From: Ruminococcus sp. AM22-13
GTDB lineage: Bacteria > Bacillota > Clostridia > Lachnospirales > Lachnospiraceae
Assembly: GCF_003471165.1 (NCBI RefSeq)
Contig: NZ_QRIL01000008.1
Span: forward strand, 2,556 to 66,555
Direction of reading: 5' to 3'
DNA length: 64,000 nucleotides
In this document: positions 63,930 through 64,000 of the stretch, in pieces
How positions within the stretch are numbered: the stretch's first letter is position 1
Layout: the number at the start of each line of letters is the position of its first letter
Translations under genes and position numbers: made by a program
The notes under the pieces: model-generated
What the model was told of the DNA's origin: nothing
The model's input: only the letters and a program-made list of their open reading frames with translations
Database searches by the model: none

Positions 63930-64000
63930 CACTGACTTTTTTTATTGTCAGCACAATTTCTTTGTATCTATTTTATCATTTTTATGCTGAAATCACTAAT

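Overview
The window comes from a low-GC, Gram-positive anaerobe of the gut Clostridia. It is most likely a member of the Lachnospiraceae. This is an inference from gene content: TnpV/TnpW-type element proteins, a RepA_N initiator, large serine recombinases, a CcpM-type RiPP cassette, an FMN-riboswitch ribU, a YedE/YedF selenium cluster and strong GGAGG ribosome binding sites. I see no rRNA, tRNA or CRISPR array.

Left part (1-13.8 kb, all minus strand): a surface-polysaccharide locus. Transcription would run from the initiating sugar-phosphate transferase (13802) through an 800-bp untranslated gap to glf, two glycosyltransferases, a DUF115/MptE-like protein, a Wzy-like polymerase, a HAD-domain protein, a Wzx-like flippase, a CMP-sugar synthetase and an unusual two-domain aldolase. 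Upstream lie a helicase with C-terminal HA repeats (13845-15929) and a tyrosine recombinase. The recombinase sits inside a 1.46-kb segment bounded by perfect 37-bp inverted repeats. That segment carries a near-consensus promoter that now points away from the polysaccharide genes and into an intrinsic terminator. I read it as a self-contained ON/OFF switch, sequenced in the OFF orientation.

17.6-19.9 kb: a two-gene RloA/RloB (AbiL-like) ATPase-TOPRIM defence pair with its own promoter. It is bracketed by two nearly identical 50-bp terminator-like repeats.

20.9-45.0 kb: a 24.1-kb integrated mobilizable element that splits an S8 (Csp-like) serine peptidase gene between its catalytic His and Ser. 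At its left end are two tandem large serine recombinases, TnpW and a STAND ATPase. Its cargo is a RiPP cluster: Cys-rich precursor at 31902-32072, CcpM-type radical SAM maturase, ACP-like protein, accessory maturation protein, subtilisin, exporter, lipoprotein and a three-gene ABC system. At its right end are ParM/ParR, a RepA_N initiator, a DnaC-like loader, an oriT-like site, a MobA/MobL relaxase, a PBECR4-like protein, TnpV and a ribbon-helix-helix protein. No type IV secretion genes are visible, so it would need a helper for transfer.

45.8-56 kb: an AAA-ATPase/PD-(D/E)XK protein, a KilA-N/HTH pair, several gene remnants, a ZIP metal transporter, an AEC permease, an ECF riboflavin S component under an FMN riboswitch, and a FUSC-like membrane protein.

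56-62 kb: an alpha-glucoside operon (binding protein, two permeases, GH13 glucosidase) with a LacI-type regulator. 62.2-63.9 kb: a YedE-YedF-DUF3343 selenium/sulfur cluster.
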